In this document: in pieces, positions 61,335 to 64,000 of the stretch
Layout: every line of letters starts with the position of its first letter
Numbering within the stretch: position 1 is the first letter of the stretch
Source: Motacilla alba alba
Lineage: Eukaryota > Chordata > Aves > Passeriformes > Motacillidae
Assembly (NCBI RefSeq): GCF_015832195.1
Contig: NC_052018.1
Span: forward strand, 67,083,666 to 67,147,665
Length of the DNA: 64,000 nt
Direction of reading: 5' to 3'
Notes under the pieces: generated by a model
Told to the model about the DNA's origin: nothing
What the model saw: the letters and a program-made list of their open reading frames with translations, nothing else
Database searches by the model: none
Program-made: the position numbers and the translations under genes

Positions 61335-61362
61335 GCCAGAGAAGATGCAAAGTTTCTCTGGC
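61335..61362. repeat. Hairpin with 9-bp perfect arms
   Basis: GCCAGAGAA at 61335-61343 and TTCTCTGGC at 61354-61362 are perfect complements around a 10-nt loop, in intron 3. It is too short to call a microRNA precursor. Confidence 0.7.
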
Positions 61363-64000
61363 CGTGATTAGAGAAAAATGTATTTTCATCAGCTTTTCTA
61401 TTTCTGCCAGAATGCTCCTTATCTTGGCAGAGATAACTGAAACTGGCTTGAGGGAAAAGAAACCTTGGGGTGAAAGATGGAGTTGCTTGATGTCAAATGA
61501 AATTTCCTTTGCTCTTTTTATTTATTTTACATTGGTCATACGTGGTCCAACCCAGGAGAACAGAAGATGTGTTGGACTTCTCTGTAGGTGCTGCTGCTTG
61601 CCATCAAAGGAGCTTTACTTAATTGCAGTGTGTGTAGGCACTTCAGTCTCCTTCCATGATATTTCTGATTTCCCTCCCAAGAAAATCACAGTTGGTAGGA
61701 GGAGGCTGCCCCAGATCTCTGTCTTATTTGCTGCCAAACCTGGAGGTTATAGAATGTGTAAAGGAGTGGGTACTGCTCAGATAAGATCAGTGTCATTTCC
61801 CTGGGATGCTTGGTTGTATCTCTGGCACTGACTCTGTGATCCTGAGAAACTCACTGTCACCAGACTTTTCAGAACTGGTTGCTGAGGGATGTTTCTCATC
61901 TTCTAGGATTCTAGTCTAAGATACTGGGGACTCACTTGTGGAAGTGTTGAATGCATGTGTCCGCTGTTGAAGTCAGTAAGAATCCATGGTTCTGTGAGAA
62001 GAGTAATGCTTGGATGCATGCCCAGAAGGACAGCCAAGAGAGGATGCATTTTTATGTGTTCAGTATCAGTTCTGTCAGTGTGTAGGAGTATTCCCATTAC
62101 TTAGCAGAGATTACAATTTATAATTAGTTTTACTAATATGAAGCAGTTAAGTAGGATTTCAATATATAATTTAGTATAAAGTGTCTTATGGATGAAAAAT
62201 TGGAATCTTGTTAGAAATTGAAAATTCTGTAGTCAGATACATTTTTGTGATGTATGCTCTGTATGCATGTCATGTGATGAGTAGTGTGGCTGAACAGTTG
62301 TTTAATAGTTGCTCATTCTGCATATAGCTTTCCATCTGTATAATGGGAAGGCATCCCATCAAGAAAATACATAATTGTATAATAAAATCACTAGGTAGAT
62401 GTTTTCTTACTAGGGGACTTAAGTCCTTTGGTTAAATATGACACGGCTTTGACTGTCTGATGTTTTCGTATTATTTTCCTTAACTTGAAAGAAGAGGGTG
62501 TGCAAAGTTGAGTGAATCATTGGAACTATACTATATTTATATATGTGGAAGCATGTTTGCTTAGCAATTCTTACCACTGTGTTTTTAACGGAAACAAATT
62601 AATTTATAAACTAGATTAGTAAATTAATATTTTGCACAGCTCTTACTTGGGCTTCTTGGAGCTCTATAAAACTTTAAAAAAAATAAAGCTGCAAGAAACA
62701 ACTTTTTTTCATTCTTAGCCAGTCCTTGTAGATGTTTAGGAAAAAAAGACTTGAACAAGATACAGCTGTGGCCTGTGCACCAAGGGGTTCTGAGATGTTG
62801 CATGATGTGGTCTAAGAAAAAATACCACCTTATATTTGGCTCTATATATCAGGCCCCACTCTTCACTGATGTTCTTTTTAAAAAATTAGGTGAAGAGAGT
62901 ATTGAAATGAGAGAACAAAAAAAAATCAGTTTGAACTATTGAAGTTGCGTATCAGATGACTGAATTCTGTGCAGCTTCAAATACAGGTTTAGAAAGCATG
63001 CCCATGCATAAGTATGTTTTGAGACTCATGAACCTCCTGCCACAGTGTAATTGCATTGCCAGAAATCACCTTCCTATCTGACAAACTAAGAGATTTTAAA
63101 AATGCATAGGTCTGTAGGATAGGGTGAAATCTTTGTATTCCTAGATTAGAATTTATCTTAGAAACACTTAAAATAATAAAAGACCCTCTAACGTTAAAAT
63201 TCACATTCACAGAGTCTTTGAGAAAATACATTTACAGACTTAAAGGCATATTTAGTGCCTGACTGAGAAGGTCTCTGGGAGAGGACGAGTGAACTTTTGT
63301 CCTCCAGACTTTTATGCTCCTTCCTGTAATTATAATGATATACAGCTTTTATGTGAAAAATGTGCACTTTGGATGTCAGAGGAAACAGTGGCATCTGCCA
63401 GAGCATTAAAGTGTGCTGCACTCTGCTGAATGGAAACGTGCAGAAGTGTAAAAAACTAAATGGGACAAATACCCTGTTTGCACTTAATTAAGAAGTTGAA
63501 CTGACGTGTTTTTCTGAACGCTTTCAGTTGCTCTGAGCAACACTAGAGGGAGCTGAATACTTAAATTGCTGCTTTCCATTCATAAATATGACACGGAAAT
63601 ACAGGGAGGGTTTTGTCTTCCCCCCCATCGTTGTTTTCCTGCAGCTAGCAAATTGGTATTAAAGCAAAATTACCAAATTGTATGTGAAAGTCTCCACTTA
63701 CACCAATCTCTTTCAAGTTCCTTATCAAAGTTACTTTTAATAGGAAGAATGCACAGTGGTATCAAGTGATTCTTCTTTAATCACAATGGTAATTTTTTAT
63801 GTGTGTTTTTAAAACCTGTTGGGATTTGAAATTGTGAGATGGTAGTCACAAAGTTCCTAGGAGAATAAAGGGCATGACTTTCCAGACATGACATGAAAAT
63901 TAAAAGCATGTGGTAATGCTGGGGGCATCCATCAGTGCCTTCTCCTCCTTGTACAGGTCCATACTGACAGCTGAATTTCTAAACGTCACAAGTGGGAGAA

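Larger units (their letters stand above)
59319..64000 (+). other. TAB2: TAB2 intron 3 (partial, runs off the window)
   Basis: A phase-1 intron beginning GTAATA. I searched by eye for the next exon, which should encode the start of the coiled coil, and did not find it. The intron is therefore at least 4.7 kb. AATAAA hexamers occur at 59457 and 59816 near the donor. A 9-bp-arm hairpin is at 61335-61362. The open frame at 61316-61831 has no recognisable content and begins without ATG, so it is not called as a gene. Confidence 0.82.

Noticed and set aside
61316..61831. Plus-strand open frame of 171 codons in intron 3
   Set aside because: It opens without an ATG, lacks any recognised motif and does not match the expected TAB2 coiled-coil exon.
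11549..64000. SUMO4-like intronless gene inside TAB2 introns
   Set aside because: Mammals have a SUMO4 retrogene within TAB2. I looked for a SUMO-like frame in the visible introns and saw none. Later introns lie outside the window, so absence is not proved for the whole gene.
1..64000. CRISPR arrays, operons, tRNA or rRNA genes
   Set aside because: No regularly spaced repeats, no tRNA cloverleaf or rRNA segments noticed on either strand, and the locus is clearly vertebrate.

Overview
The window reads as a piece of a bird genome, probably a macrochromosome. It is AT-rich, with one sharp CpG island, scattered and mostly 5'-truncated CR1 retrotransposons of avian type, no Alu/L1-like material, and a single multi-exon gene on the + strand. 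That gene is recognisable as TAB2 (TGF-beta activated kinase 1 binding protein 2, MAP3K7IP2), an adaptor that couples ubiquitin-chain signals to the kinase TAK1. Species cannot be fixed from the sequence alone.

Layout. Positions 1 to about 10.79 kb are AT-rich intergenic DNA with no supportable gene and a composite CR1 cluster at 3.07-4.39 kb. A CpG island at about 10.79-12.05 kb carries the TATA-less TAB2 promoter: an inverted CCAAT box, a TCTCGCGA element and a YY1-type site. It also carries non-coding exon 1, which ends in a GGN/GGA/GAA triplet tract and a GTAAGG donor at 11549. Intron 1 (11549-52376, 40.8 kb) contains CR1 remnants at 29.6, 35.9 and 41.6 kb, several short tandem duplications and palindromes, and no convincing additional gene. 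Exon 2 (52377-52566) has two tiny upstream ORFs, then the TAB2 start codon at 52465 and 34 codons of the CUE domain. Intron 2 is 52567-57805. The large exon 3 (57806-59318, 1513 nt) encodes the rest of the CUE domain and the long Ser/Pro/Gln/Thr-rich middle of the protein. Intron 3 starts at 59319 and runs off the right edge. The C-terminal coiled coil (TAK1 binding) and the NZF zinc finger (Lys63 ubiquitin binding) are not in the window, so the gene here is 5'-complete but 3'-partial.

I found no novel mobile system, CRISPR array or operon, which is as expected for a vertebrate locus. The points most worth a second look are regulatory or structural features of TAB2. They are the overlapping uORF pair in exon 2 combined with an exon 1 that lacks ATG codons; a three-copy, exactly 20-residue-period repeat in the middle of the protein; an open read-through frame with nearby AATAAA signals at the start of intron 3; and the promoter-site arrangement. 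Gene identity rests on direct reading of the conceptual translation against remembered vertebrate TAB2. No database search was possible.
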